NCBI RefSeq assembly: GCF_015840335.1
Contig: NZ_CP060395.1
Coordinates: forward strand, 3,013,277-3,077,276
Direction of reading: 5' to 3'
Origin: Synechococcus sp. CBW1108
GTDB lineage: Bacteria; Cyanobacteriota; Cyanobacteriia; PCC-6307; Cyanobiaceae
DNA: 64,000 bases
Below the pieces are notes generated by a model that had not been told where the DNA came from, made no database searches, and saw only the letters and a list, made by a program, of their open reading frames with translations. Position 1 is the stretch's first letter. Each line of letters opens with the position of its first letter. Position numbers and translations under genes: made by a program. Of this stretch, positions 1 to 8,029 are shown in pieces.

Positions 1-237
1 CCCTTTGATCGGCAGCGGTTTGTCTTCCAGACCCTGGCGGTGGTGATCGGCACCCAGCTGCTGATCTATGCGCTCGCTGCTGGGGTCTGCGGCCAGCGGG
101 CACTGGCGGGCCGGCCAGTTGGTCAGATCTGCCCAGGCACGCTGGAGCAACTACAGGGCGGCTTTGATTCGACCCTCAACCTGCTGCTGGCGCTCCTGGG
201 GGGAGCAGCCATTTCAAGGGTGACTCCGGGCTCCTGA
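1..237 (+). CDS. Partial small membrane protein, C-terminal part
   Basis: The frame is open from the first base, so the gene begins upstream of the window; an internal ATG lies at 40. The visible part reads as a hydrophobic helix (VVIGTQLLIYALAAGVCG), a polar loop holding two cysteines, and a second hydrophobic stretch (LLLALLGGAA). This suggests a small two-helix inner-membrane protein. I do not recognise the family. It ends 43 bases before the next gene on the same strand, so the two may be co-transcribed. A phage-type or accessory membrane protein is possible, but nothing in the sequence proves it. Confidence 0.45.
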   Translation, partial: PFDRQRFVFQTLAVVIGTQLLIYALAAGVCGQRALAGRPVGQICPGTLEQLQGGFDSTLNLLLALLGGAAISRVTPGS

Positions 238-280
238 TCACTACGGTGAACAGCCAGAGTGGATGAGAGGGGAAGTAGCC

Positions 281-625
281 ATGGCCCGCTTTGAGGCACT
301 GATCACACCGGTCGCTGATGGCCAGGCGCTGTGCGCTGCGCTTGAGCAGATCGCCCAGAGCTGGGGTGCGGCCCTCACCTGGCTGGATCGCCGCAATGCC
401 TCGTTGGACCTTGTTTCAGGTGGTCTGCCAGTGAAGCTTCTGCTGGAGCTGCGGCGCGGCGATGTCCTGGGCGTTCTGGTCTCCAGCCGGGAAGGGATGG
501 GCGCCGGGGCACCCCAAAGCAAAAAGCTTCTCGATCAATTGCTACGGGAGCTCTTAGCGCACGTTCCCCGTGCCCAGGTGCAATTCCGCTCCGACCGCGA
601 CGGACCGATTTTTCAAGGAGTTTGA
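281..625 (+). CDS. Hypothetical protein, 114 aa
   Basis: Start chosen at ATG 281 (MARFEALIT) rather than the upstream ATG at 263, because a purine-rich GAGGGGAAG lies just ahead of 281 as a ribosome binding site. The protein is soluble, with alternating helices and strands and no signal peptide. It holds no motif I can assign. The final codons (FQGV) end at a TGA followed by non-coding DNA. It may form a pair with the truncated membrane protein upstream. Function unknown. Confidence 0.5.
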   Translation: MARFEALITPVADGQALCAALEQIAQSWGAALTWLDRRNASLDLVSGGLPVKLLLELRRGDVLGVLVSSREGMGAGAPQSKKLLDQLLRELLAHVPRAQVQFRSDRDGPIFQGV

Positions 626-963
626 GGGCTAAGCAAGTGACTGATCGCGATCGCTGGGGCTTCCGCGCCCATTGATCAGCAGCCGCAAAGAGCGCTCGGC
701 GCGAGCAAAGCCAAGGGTTATCTACAGGCTGTGGACCCTGCCACCATTGCGCAGGCTCTGAGCCGCTGCAGAGCACAAAGCAATTTCATCTTGGTCCGAT
801 CTGCAGCCAGAGGCAATGCGTGTAAAGGCCGATTGTGCTGAGCCGCTGGAGCAGCGATGTTGTGCTCATCAACCCAGGAGGCGCCCAACATGGACGACAC
901 GCCACCCCGCCAGGTTCAAGAAGCACGCTGACTGCCGGCCCCTGCTCCAACAGTCTTTATTTA
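626..963. other. Intergenic stretch, no supported gene
   Basis: No convincing coding sequence. One HIP1 palindrome (GCGATCGC) lies near 647, a motif over-represented in many cyanobacteria. The last six bases (958-963, TATTTA) are the left target duplication of the IS that follows. A short frame running into the IS end is chimeric and not a gene. Confidence 0.5.
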
Positions 964-2720
964 GGGCTTGCTGAGGAACCGATATCCATTGCGCCGCAGT
1001 TGATTCCAGGGATGGTCTCACGTTAAAATGAGCCTAATGGAGCCATTCCTGGCTTAGAACAATCTGCTGACACGCCAATGTACGTTTTTCAGCACGCAGG
1101 TCAGCTATCGATCGAGGAGTTTTACACGCCCTTCGGCGGCAAACTAGATCCTAATAATCGCTGGCTTCTGCTTCGTAACCTGATTCCATGGATGCCGCTG
1201 GAAAGCCAGTATGCACCCCAATTCAGTGCCAAGACAGGAGCACCGGCCAAGCCGTTTCAGATGGCGTTCGGTGCGCTGTACATCCAGCAACGCCTGGGAG
1301 TGACAGACCGCGAAACAGTTCAGCTGATCACGGAATCACCGTATCTACAATTTTTCATTGGCTTGAGTGCATACCAGGCAATGCCCCCGTTTGATCCATC
1401 GATGATGGTGCATTTTCGTAAGCGCATTGGCCCTGATCTGATCAAGATCTGCAATGACATGACCAAGGCCAATGGCATTGCGATGATTAAAGAGATGCTG
1501 GTTTCGGCGGAGGAGGATGATAGCGAACAAGAAGAGGAGCAACAGCTTGCTGCCATCGACGAAGCGCTAGGGGTGAAGCCTGCAACGTTGGATCCTGAAA
1601 GTAACTGGGGTACTCTGATTCTTGATGCAACCTGCGTGCCTGATGACATTCCCTACCCAGTAGATCTGAGGTTGCTCAACGAAGCGAGAGAGGCCACTGA
1701 GAAGATCATCGACGAACTGTTCAAGCAGTTGCAGGGAAAGATCAATCGTAAACCCCGCTGCAACCGGGATAAAGCTCGGAATCGGTTTCTGGCGATCATC
1801 AAGAAGAAAAAGCCCAAATGCGCCGAGATCCGTGAAGTCAAGCGCTTTCAGCTCAACGAGATCCGGAGAAACCTCAGAGCAATTGATCAGATGATCCATT
1901 GCGGTGCCATGCTTTTGGAGCTTGGAACCCAGCTCTACCGCAAGCTGCTGATCACCAGTGAACTGTACCGGCAGCAGCAGGAGATGTATGACGCTGATAG
2001 CCGGCGCATCGACGATCGGATTGTCAATTTGTCAAAACCACACGTGCGGCCGATCGTGAGGGGCAAGGAGGGAAGGCGAACAGAGTTCGGTGCGAAGATC
2101 TCAATATCAGATGATAATGGCTTTGTCGATGTGGATCGAATCAGCTGGGACAACTACAATGAAGCCAACGACCTGATCGCACGTACCAAGCAATACAAGG
2201 AAGAGCGAGGGTACTATCCAGCACGAATCTGTGCCGATTCAATCTATATGACATTAGGCAACAAGAAGTTCTGCGCAGAAAATAACATCAGACTCAGTGG
2301 CCGTCCACGCAAGAAGCAGGTAGAGGCCGAGGTGCAGACAGCAGAGCAACAAGAGCTTTTTAAATCAGACTTGAGAAAGCGTTCCGTGATCGAGGGAAGA
2401 ATCGGAACGAGCAAACGGAAATATGGACTGGATCGGATCATGACCAAGCTGATTGAAACATCAAGAACGGTGATCACGATGGCGTTCTTTGTGATGAATG
2501 CCGAGAAGGTTCTCAGGCTACTGCGCCTCTTATTATCTATTCTTGTCTCTGTGTACATCCTGATGCTCTATTTGCTCGCCTCCTGGCGCCGTCCAGCGCT
2601 TCTGTGGGCTGCTTAGTCAGCTTCTAGGAGTAAAATTGAGGTCACCAGCGCTTGGCGCTGCAGGCTGAGTCGCGGCCCTTGGCGCGGACGAAAAACCCGC
2701 GAATGAAATTCAGCAAGCCC
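964..2720 (+). mobile_element. IS5/IS1182-superfamily insertion sequence, copy 1
   Basis: 1757-bp element with terminal inverted repeats GGGCTTGCTGA (left) and TTCAGCAAGCCC (right). It is flanked by the perfect 6-bp direct repeat TATTTA (958-963 and 2721-2726). It encodes one transposase. A second, nearly identical copy lies at 4039-5796; comparing the two fixed the boundaries. The right non-coding tails differ by a 1-bp indel and a few substitutions. The perfect duplication indicates a simple insertion with no later rearrangement. Confidence 0.93.
1078..2616 (+). CDS. IS5/IS1182-type DDE transposase, copy 1
   Basis: 512 aa. The N-terminal part (about residues 1-130: FYTPFGG, LRNLIPW, FDPSMMVHFRKRIG) is typical of DUF772-containing transposases. 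It is followed by an acidic linker and the first catalytic aspartate in LILDATCVPDDI (about residues 181-192). A Lys/Arg-rich insertion follows, then the C-terminal catalytic part with ISDDNGFVDVD and VIEGRIGTSKRKYGLDR, which should carry the final glutamate. The last 35 residues are hydrophobic. It differs from the copy at 4153 at only two residues that I can see (KGKEGRR here versus KGKAGRR, and LLLSIL versus LLFSIL), so both are probably recently active. The exact ISfinder family is uncertain between IS5 and IS1182 groups. Confidence 0.92.
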   Translation: MYVFQHAGQLSIEEFYTPFGGKLDPNNRWLLLRNLIPWMPLESQYAPQFSAKTGAPAKPFQMAFGALYIQQRLGVTDRETVQLITESPYLQFFIGLSAYQAMPPFDPSMMVHFRKRIGPDLIKICNDMTKANGIAMIKEMLVSAEEDDSEQEEEQQLAAIDEALGVKPATLDPESNWGTLILDATCVPDDIPYPVDLRLLNEAREATEKIIDELFKQLQGKINRKPRCNRDKARNRFLAIIKKKKPKCAEIREVKRFQLNEIRRNLRAIDQMIHCGAMLLELGTQLYRKLLITSELYRQQQEMYDADSRRIDDRIVNLSKPHVRPIVRGKEGRRTEFGAKISISDDNGFVDVDRISWDNYNEANDLIARTKQYKEERGYYPARICADSIYMTLGNKKFCAENNIRLSGRPRKKQVEAEVQTAEQQELFKSDLRKRSVIEGRIGTSKRKYGLDRIMTKLIETSRTVITMAFFVMNAEKVLRLLRLLLSILVSVYILMLYLLASWRRPALLWAA

Positions 2721-2986
2721 TATTTATCTGTAGGCGGGTCGTTCAGCCGGGCAAGAGAGCAGCATTCCCCACTGCAGCTCACCTTGTGCGCCTGACTGAT
2801 CGACACTCCAGCCGCACCGCCACAGGTGCCCTCAGGAGGACCATCCGCCCCACACCTGGAATGCATGGCCCCAGGCGCCAACGCCAGCAGCTTCTATCGG
2901 CCGTCAATTGAATTTCTTAGCCAGCGCCCCTGGGGTCTTCCTCAGGGGTTTTATTTTGCAAGTGCTGATTGCGGTCAAAAGTGAAC
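2721..2986. other. Intergenic stretch with a hairpin
   Basis: Begins with the right target duplication TATTTA of the preceding IS. No gene supported. It contains the hairpin listed at 2937-2967. Confidence 0.45.
2937..2967 (+). terminator. Probable rho-independent terminator
   Basis: Six-bp GC stem CCCCTG/CAGGGG with a 10-base loop, followed on the + strand by TTTTATTTT. The U-tract points to termination of + strand transcription, for example readthrough from the IS. On the - strand there is no U-tract after the stem, so it does not obviously serve the Nif11-like gene. Confidence 0.5.
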
Positions 2987-3214
2987 TTAGTAGTAACGGC
3001 CGGGATATTCGCCAGGGTGGTCGATACGACTGATGCGGATCCCTGAGGCCGACTGGCCGTGGAAGCGCAGGATGTCGCTGCCAGAGACCAGAAATCCCCG
3101 CTCTTGGGCAAGCAGCGACACCTCATCAGCCGTAAGAGCATCGGCCATCATTTGCCGCAGGGCTGGATCAGCCCGCACATGGGCCAGAAACCGCAACAAC
3201 TCACTATGGGGCAC
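2987..3214 (-). CDS. Nif11-like leader/domain protein, 75 aa
   Basis: The pattern SELLRFLAHVRADPALRQ, a helical middle, and LLAQERGFLVSGSDIL matches the Nif11 domain (short helices with a conserved GF-x-[FV]-S segment). Nif11 domains serve as leader regions of some cyanobacterial RiPP precursors, and also occur as standalone small proteins. The 24-residue tail (about residues 52-75, ending GRYY) lacks the Gly-Gly cleavage site and the Cys/Ser/Thr-rich core of nitrile-hydratase-type or lanthipeptide precursors. No lanthipeptide synthetase or peptidase-transporter lies nearby. A standalone small protein is therefore the safer reading. The start is ATG at 3214. Confidence 0.65.
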   Translation of the reverse strand: MPHSELLRFLAHVRADPALRQMMADALTADEVSLLAQERGFLVSGSDILRFHGQSASGIRISRIDHPGEYPGRYY

Positions 3215-3261
3215 GGCAGTTCAGCAATACCTGCAACATAGGACTGCCCGCAGGACAGATT

Positions 3262-3594
3262 TCACCGGCTCTTGACGCAATAGCCACTTGATGAATACCA
3301 ACCCAGCGGGCATCCCTTGCCAGTTTTTTGAATTGCCTCACGGTCGTTACTCGGACTGCTGACGCAGTAGCTGCCGGAGGAGTAGAAGCCCAGCGGGCAG
3401 CCAGCTTCCCTTTTTTCAATGGCGCCGCGGCTGTTACCACCAGAACTCGGCACGCAGTAGCCGCCGGAGCTGTAGTAGCCCAGCGGGCAGCTACCCACTT
3501 TGGGCAGGGGTTGGACCGGCTGCTGGGCCAGGGCATTGCCTGCAGTCAAGGCAGCTGCGACTGCAAAGCCAAAGAGCGGAAGGTTTCGGGCCAT
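3262..3594 (-). CDS. Secreted Cys-repeat protein (three CPLGxYSSxxYCV repeats)
   Basis: Start chosen at MARNLPLFGFAVAAALTAG (ATG at 3594), which gives a normal signal peptide ending ALA-QQ; the upstream ATG at 3636 adds a charged, non-signal extension. The mature chain has three 30-odd-residue repeats, each with a core C-P-L-G-[YFW]-Y-S-S-x-x-Y-C-V. The two cysteines per core suit an intra-repeat disulfide in an exported protein. A paralogue with the same three repeats lies at 51484-51816. The gene diverges from the thermonuclease gene at 3646, so the 51-bp gap should hold both promoters. The family is unknown to me; an envelope or extracellular role is inferred from the signal peptide. Confidence 0.7.
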   Translation of the reverse strand: MARNLPLFGFAVAAALTAGNALAQQPVQPLPKVGSCPLGYYSSGGYCVPSSGGNSRGAIEKREAGCPLGFYSSGSYCVSSPSNDREAIQKTGKGCPLGWYSSSGYCVKSR

Positions 3595-4038
3595 CGTCTT
3601 TTGATGTGAATGCACAGATTGGCGCTGCCGATGCAAACTCCGTCGATGGCTAGACGGTTTCTATTGGCTGCGGCCGTATTGGTGGCGCTGTCGTGGCCCG
3701 ACCTAGCAGTCGCCCAGGTTGGCACCACCATCCTCTCGATCGGCGATGGCGACACCATCCGCGTCCGCCAGGGCGGCAAGATGCTCACCGTGCGGCTGGC
3801 CTGCATCGATGCTCCCGAGACAGCCCAAAGTCCCTATGGCCAGCATGCCCGCGCCTACCTGCAGCAGCGGCTGCCGATTGGCCGCGAGGTGTCGCTTGAG
3901 GTCAAGACCACCGATCGCTACGGGCGCAGCGTCGCAGAGGTGGTTAGTGGCGTGAATATCAACCTGGCGCTGGTGGAAGACGGGCAGGCCTTTGCTTACC
4001 GCCAATACCTGCGCGGATGTGATGCCAAGGCATATCTA

Positions 4039-5796
4039 GGGCTTGCTGAGGAACCGATATCCATTGCGCCGCAGTTGATTCCAGGGATGGTCTCACGTTA
4101 AAATGAGCCTAATGGAGCCATTCCTGGCTTAGAACAATCTGCTGACACGCCAATGTACGTTTTTCAGCACGCAGGTCAGCTATCGATCGAGGAGTTTTAC
4201 ACGCCCTTCGGCGGCAAACTAGATCCTAATAATCGCTGGCTTCTGCTTCGTAACCTGATTCCATGGATGCCGCTGGAAAGCCAGTATGCACCCCAATTCA
4301 GTGCCAAGACAGGAGCACCGGCCAAGCCGTTTCAGATGGCGTTCGGTGCGCTGTACATCCAGCAACGCCTGGGAGTGACAGACCGCGAAACAGTTCAGCT
4401 GATCACGGAATCACCGTATCTACAATTTTTCATTGGCTTGAGTGCATACCAGGCAATGCCCCCGTTTGATCCATCGATGATGGTGCATTTTCGTAAGCGC
4501 ATTGGCCCTGATCTGATCAAGATCTGCAATGACATGACCAAGGCCAATGGCATTGCGATGATTAAAGAGATGCTGGTTTCGGCGGAGGAGGATGATAGCG
4601 AACAAGAAGAGGAGCAACAGCTTGCTGCCATCGACGAAGCGCTAGGGGTGAAGCCTGCAACGTTGGATCCTGAAAGTAACTGGGGTACTCTGATTCTTGA
4701 TGCAACCTGCGTGCCTGATGACATTCCCTACCCAGTAGATCTGAGGTTGCTCAACGAAGCGAGAGAGGCCACTGAGAAGATCATCGACGAACTGTTCAAG
4801 CAGTTGCAGGGAAAGATCAATCGTAAACCCCGCTGCAACCGGGATAAAGCTCGGAATCGGTTTCTGGCGATCATCAAGAAGAAAAAGCCCAAATGCGCCG
4901 AGATCCGTGAAGTCAAGCGCTTTCAGCTCAACGAGATCCGGAGAAACCTCAGAGCAATTGATCAGATGATCCATTGCGGTGCCATGCTTTTGGAGCTTGG
5001 AACCCAGCTCTACCGCAAGCTGCTGATCACCAGTGAACTGTACCGGCAGCAGCAGGAGATGTATGACGCTGATAGCCGGCGCATCGACGATCGGATTGTC
5101 AATTTGTCAAAACCACACGTGCGGCCGATCGTGAGGGGCAAGGCGGGAAGGCGAACAGAGTTCGGTGCGAAGATCTCAATATCAGATGATAATGGCTTTG
5201 TCGATGTGGATCGAATCAGCTGGGACAACTACAATGAAGCCAACGACCTGATCGCACGTACCAAGCAATACAAGGAAGAGCGAGGGTACTATCCAGCACG
5301 AATCTGTGCCGATTCAATCTATATGACATTAGGCAACAAGAAGTTCTGCGCAGAAAATAACATCAGGCTCAGTGGCCGTCCACGCAAGAAGCAGGTAGAG
5401 GCCGAGGTGCAGACAGCAGAGCAACAAGAGCTTTTTAAATCAGACTTGAGAAAGCGTTCCGTGATCGAAGGAAGAATCGGAACGAGCAAACGGAAATATG
5501 GACTGGATCGGATCATGACCAAGCTGATTGAAACATCAAGAACGGTGATCACGATGGCGTTCTTTGTGATGAATGCCGAGAAGGTTCTCAGGCTACTGCG
5601 CCTCTTATTCTCTATTCTTGTCTCTGTGTACATCCTGATGCTCTATTTGCTCGCCTCCTGGCGCCGTCCAGCGCTTCTGTGGGCTGCTTAGTCAGCTTCT
5701 AGGAGTAAAATTGAGGTCACCAGCGCTTGGCGCTGCAGGCTGAGATCGCGGCCCTTGACGCGGACGAAAAACCCGCGAATGAAATTCAGCAAGCCC
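4039..5796 (+). mobile_element. IS5/IS1182-superfamily insertion sequence, copy 2
   Basis: 1758 bp, with the same ends and orientation as copy 1. It is flanked by the perfect 6-bp duplication TATCTA (4033-4038 and 5797-5802). It sits inside the thermonuclease gene. Both duplications in this window have the form TAT(T/C)TA, which suggests a TA-rich target preference. Confidence 0.94.
4153..5691 (+). CDS. IS5/IS1182-type DDE transposase, copy 2
   Basis: 512 aa and near-identical to the product of 1078-2616 (see there for domains). The two visible amino-acid differences are Ala for Glu in KGKAGRR and Phe for Leu in LLFSIL. The frame is uninterrupted, so the element is probably transposition-competent. 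Confidence 0.92.
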   Translation: MYVFQHAGQLSIEEFYTPFGGKLDPNNRWLLLRNLIPWMPLESQYAPQFSAKTGAPAKPFQMAFGALYIQQRLGVTDRETVQLITESPYLQFFIGLSAYQAMPPFDPSMMVHFRKRIGPDLIKICNDMTKANGIAMIKEMLVSAEEDDSEQEEEQQLAAIDEALGVKPATLDPESNWGTLILDATCVPDDIPYPVDLRLLNEAREATEKIIDELFKQLQGKINRKPRCNRDKARNRFLAIIKKKKPKCAEIREVKRFQLNEIRRNLRAIDQMIHCGAMLLELGTQLYRKLLITSELYRQQQEMYDADSRRIDDRIVNLSKPHVRPIVRGKAGRRTEFGAKISISDDNGFVDVDRISWDNYNEANDLIARTKQYKEERGYYPARICADSIYMTLGNKKFCAENNIRLSGRPRKKQVEAEVQTAEQQELFKSDLRKRSVIEGRIGTSKRKYGLDRIMTKLIETSRTVITMAFFVMNAEKVLRLLRLLFSILVSVYILMLYLLASWRRPALLWAA

Positions 5797-5941
5797 TATC
5801 TAGAAGCAGAAGAGCGGGCCTCTCGCGCTCGCCTAGGGGTGTGGCAGGTGCCGGGCGGCATCACCCGGCCGTGGGACTTCCGCCGCGCTCGCCGTTCTGC
5901 AGCGGTGACTTTCAGGAAAGTTGTCACTCCTTGGCTGCCAT

Positions 5942-7093
5942 TCAGGCGGCCTTGATTAAGGGTAGCGCCAGGACCGGATCGGGCTCTTCTGTTGGCTTGT
6001 TTATCCACACTTCTGCCGGTTGACTCCAGCAGCGGGTGGCACCGCTCCAGCGCGTTGGATTGGCACGGCGGGCGGCCTCGTAGACATCAGTGCGCTGCTG
6101 GCAAATGGCCTTGGCAGCTCCACTGTGGCGCTGGTGGGGCGTCACGAATTTGATCGCGCTGTGGTGGTGCCGGTGGTTGTACCAATCCACAAATGCTGCC
6201 ACCCATTCACAGGCCTCCTCTTTGTTGGCGAATGGCCGGCTGGGGTAGTCGGGGCGGTATTTGACCGTACGGAAAAGGGATTCCGAGTATGGGTTGTCGT
6301 TTGAGACCCTTGGCCTGGAGAAGGATCTGAGCACGCCCATCTCCTCGAGCCGTGATTCCAGCGTCGCCCCGCGCATTGCATTGCCGTTGTCGGCGTGGAG
6401 GATTAGTGGCTGCTGCTGGCACTGGCGGCGGCCAAAGCCGTTGGGGCGGTGGTAGCGCTCCTTGAGGCAGGCCCGCTGCACCAGATCCGCGGCGATCTGA
6501 GCCGACTCCACCTCGGCCACATCCCAGGCCACCACTTTGCGGCTCCAGACGTCGATCACCAGGTAGAGGTAGAGCCACACACCCCGCACCGTGGTCGGCA
6601 GGAAGCTGATGTCCCAGCTCCAAACCTGGTTCGGGCCATCCGCCCTGAGGCGCGGCACCGAGCGCGGTTCTTGAGGCAGCCTGGCCCTCCCCCGGCGGTG
6701 GCACTGACCCGCCTGGTGCAGCACCCGATAGAAGCTGCTCTCTGAACCAATAAAGAGCTTTTGATCGGACAGTGCCGGCACGATCTGCCCTGGCGGCAGC
6801 GCGGCGTACTCCGGCTGGTTGCACGTCAGCAGGATTCGCTGGCGCTCTTCCTCGCTCAGGCGGTGACCCACCAGCCGAGCACTGCCTTTACGGCGATCCA
6901 CGCCGTCCCCATCACCCAGGAAGGCCTTCCGCCAGCGTTTGAGGGTGCGCAGGCAGATGCCGATCACACCACAGGCCCTCACCAGGCCGGCGCCCGCAGC
7001 ATTGGCCTCCCCGATCAGCTCGATCACCTTCCGCCGGTGCACGGCGCTGGTCAGCCTTCCTCTTCCTCCGAACAGAAGGCATCCCACTTTTTT
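5942..7093 (-). CDS. IS3 transposase OrfB (rve-type catalytic part), copy A
   Basis: Reached from OrfA by -1 frameshifting on A_AAA_AAG (7087-7094 on this strand), so the functional transposase is the OrfAB fusion. It has an HTH-like segment (IGICLRTLKRWRKAF), then an integrase core with the DDE residues in VWSWDISFLP, ILHADNGNAM and SLFRTVKYRP. A WYNHRHHHSAI segment is typical of IS3 OrfB. The protein appears identical in all three copies in the window. Confidence 0.9.
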   Translation of the reverse strand, partial: KKVGCLLFGGRGRLTSAVHRRKVIELIGEANAAGAGLVRACGVIGICLRTLKRWRKAFLGDGDGVDRRKGSARLVGHRLSEEERQRILLTCNQPEYAALPPGQIVPALSDQKLFIGSESSFYRVLHQAGQCHRRGRARLPQEPRSVPRLRADGPNQVWSWDISFLPTTVRGVWLYLYLVIDVWSRKVVAWDVAEVESAQIAADLVQRACLKERYHRPNGFGRRQCQQQPLILHADNGNAMRGATLESRLEEMGVLRSFSRPRVSNDNPYSESLFRTVKYRPDYPSRPFANKEEACEWVAAFVDWYNHRHHHSAIKFVTPHQRHSGAAKAICQQRTDVYEAARRANPTRWSGATRCWSQPAEVWINKPTEEPDPVLALPLIKAA

Positions 7094-7557
7094 TGCAGCA
7101 CCAGCAAAGCCGCCATCTCCGCCATGGCCTTCTCCTTGCGCTGCAGCTCCTTTCTGAGGGCTTTGATCTCCCGCTGGTCCTGGGCGCGGAGCTTCTCGAG
7201 CTCCTTCTGTTCGGCCATCGTCAGCACCGGCTTGGCGTTGGCATCCTGGGCCGCCTGCCGCCAACGGCTCACCTGCTCAGGGAACAGGCCCCGCTCGCGG
7301 CAGTAGGCGCTGAGTTCGGTGGCATTGAGCCCGGCGCTTTCCAGCACCACCGTGAACTTGTCGGCGGCGTTCCAGCCCTCTGGTTCCTTCTCGGATGCCG
7401 GCACCACCTCTCCCTGCAACCGCCAGGCCTTCCTCCATTTGTAGAGGGTCATCACGTGAATGCCCAGCTCCTCTGAAATCCGGGCCACGCTCTGCCTGTG
7501 GGGCGGGTGCATCCGTCTCCTCACATCAGCCTTAACGGCCTCGCTGTATCGGCGCAT
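7051..7557 (-). CDS. IS3 transposase OrfA, copy A
   Basis: 168 aa. The N-terminal helix-turn-helix (ISEELGIHVMTLYKWRKAW) is followed by a second HTH-like segment (CRERGLFPEQVSRWRQA). A Lys/Glu-rich coiled coil (about residues 115-160) should mediate dimerisation. This is the usual OrfA layout for binding the IS ends. The frame ends just past the slippery run at 7087-7094, where a -1 frameshift leads into OrfB. Confidence 0.9.
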   Translation of the reverse strand: MRRYSEAVKADVRRRMHPPHRQSVARISEELGIHVMTLYKWRKAWRLQGEVVPASEKEPEGWNAADKFTVVLESAGLNATELSAYCRERGLFPEQVSRWRQAAQDANAKPVLTMAEQKELEKLRAQDQREIKALRKELQRKEKAMAEMAALLVLQKKWDAFCSEEEEG

Positions 7558-7643
7558 TGGTCATGTCCTCAAGCCCCCGGATGGATGGATCAAAGGGGTG
7601 ACATCTTTCCTGAAACCGGGGGGAGGAGGAGGACGCGGCCAGG

Positions 7644-8029
7644 TCATCGGCAGATTTGAGACTGAAGCAAAGGCCAACTGGGCGCTCCCCCGCCAGACAA
7701 GCCATGACGCCGGACAAGCACACTCCTGGCCGTGCTCGACGGTTTCGTGGCATGGATGCCGTAGTGCTCGAGGATGAACGGGGCAGCATCCTCAGGAATC
7801 CCACCCGTCTCACCCCACCTCGAGACGTCCTCGGGGCTAAACCCTTGTGCCAGAAGCGATCTGGCGCATGGAAGGGCATTCTCGTCCTCGGCTGAATTGA
7901 GACTGCGCGTCAAGCCGCTCTGATCTACCCCAGCCATTGCGGCCATGGCGCGGATGGTGATGCGGAAGGTGCCATCCGGCTGAATTCGGAACTGCGAGCG
8001 GTCGAACTCGAAGTTCTCCCCTAAGCATG
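7644..8029 (-). pseudogene. Remnant of an antirepressor-like phage/accessory protein
   Basis: On the - strand, an open stretch reads FEFDRSQFRIQPDGTF, then AMAAMAGVDQSGLTRSL, PCARSLLAQGFSPEDVS and AAPFILEHYGI. This DNA-binding or antirepressor-like pattern resembles proteins encoded on cyanobacterial mobile elements. No start codon with a binding site is present. The 3' part loses resemblance near the IS3-type copy. The middle of this frame is one unit of the 101-bp repeat array (7807-7907). Family assignment is by general resemblance only. Confidence 0.4.

Larger units (their letters stand above)
3646..5902 (+). pseudogene. Secreted thermonuclease (SNase-like), split by an IS and cut by another
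   Basis: Start at ATG 3646 (MARRFLLAAAVLVAL), giving a signal peptide ending AVAQ. SNase features follow: DGDTIRV, VRLACIDAPE, the Arg-containing TTDRYGRSVAEV and AFAYRQYL. Codons are intact to 4038, where IS copy 2 (4039-5796) enters. After one TATCTA duplication is removed, the frame resumes at 5803 with EAEERASRARLGVWQVPGG. It then runs into the IS3-type copy at 5903. The homologue at 38763-39350 shows that about 50 C-terminal residues, including an Excalibur-like motif, should follow; they are not found beyond the IS. The enzyme would cleave DNA or RNA outside the cytoplasm. This copy is dead. Confidence 0.85.
5903..7622 (-). mobile_element. IS3-family element, copy A (reverse)
   Basis: 1720-bp element, same length as copies at 15285-17004 and 30653-32372. 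Inverted ends share TTTCAGGAAAG(A/T)TGTCAC. It carries orfA and orfB joined by an A7G slippery site. Unlike copies B and C, its flanks do not form a perfect 3-bp duplication (CAG at 5900-5902 versus GAG at 7623-7625). The far side does not continue the nuclease gene, so a deletion next to this copy is likely. Confidence 0.92.

Noticed and set aside
835-1026. 63-codon + strand frame
   Set aside because: It is chimeric between flanking DNA and the IS end; the last third is IS sequence also found at 4039-4101.
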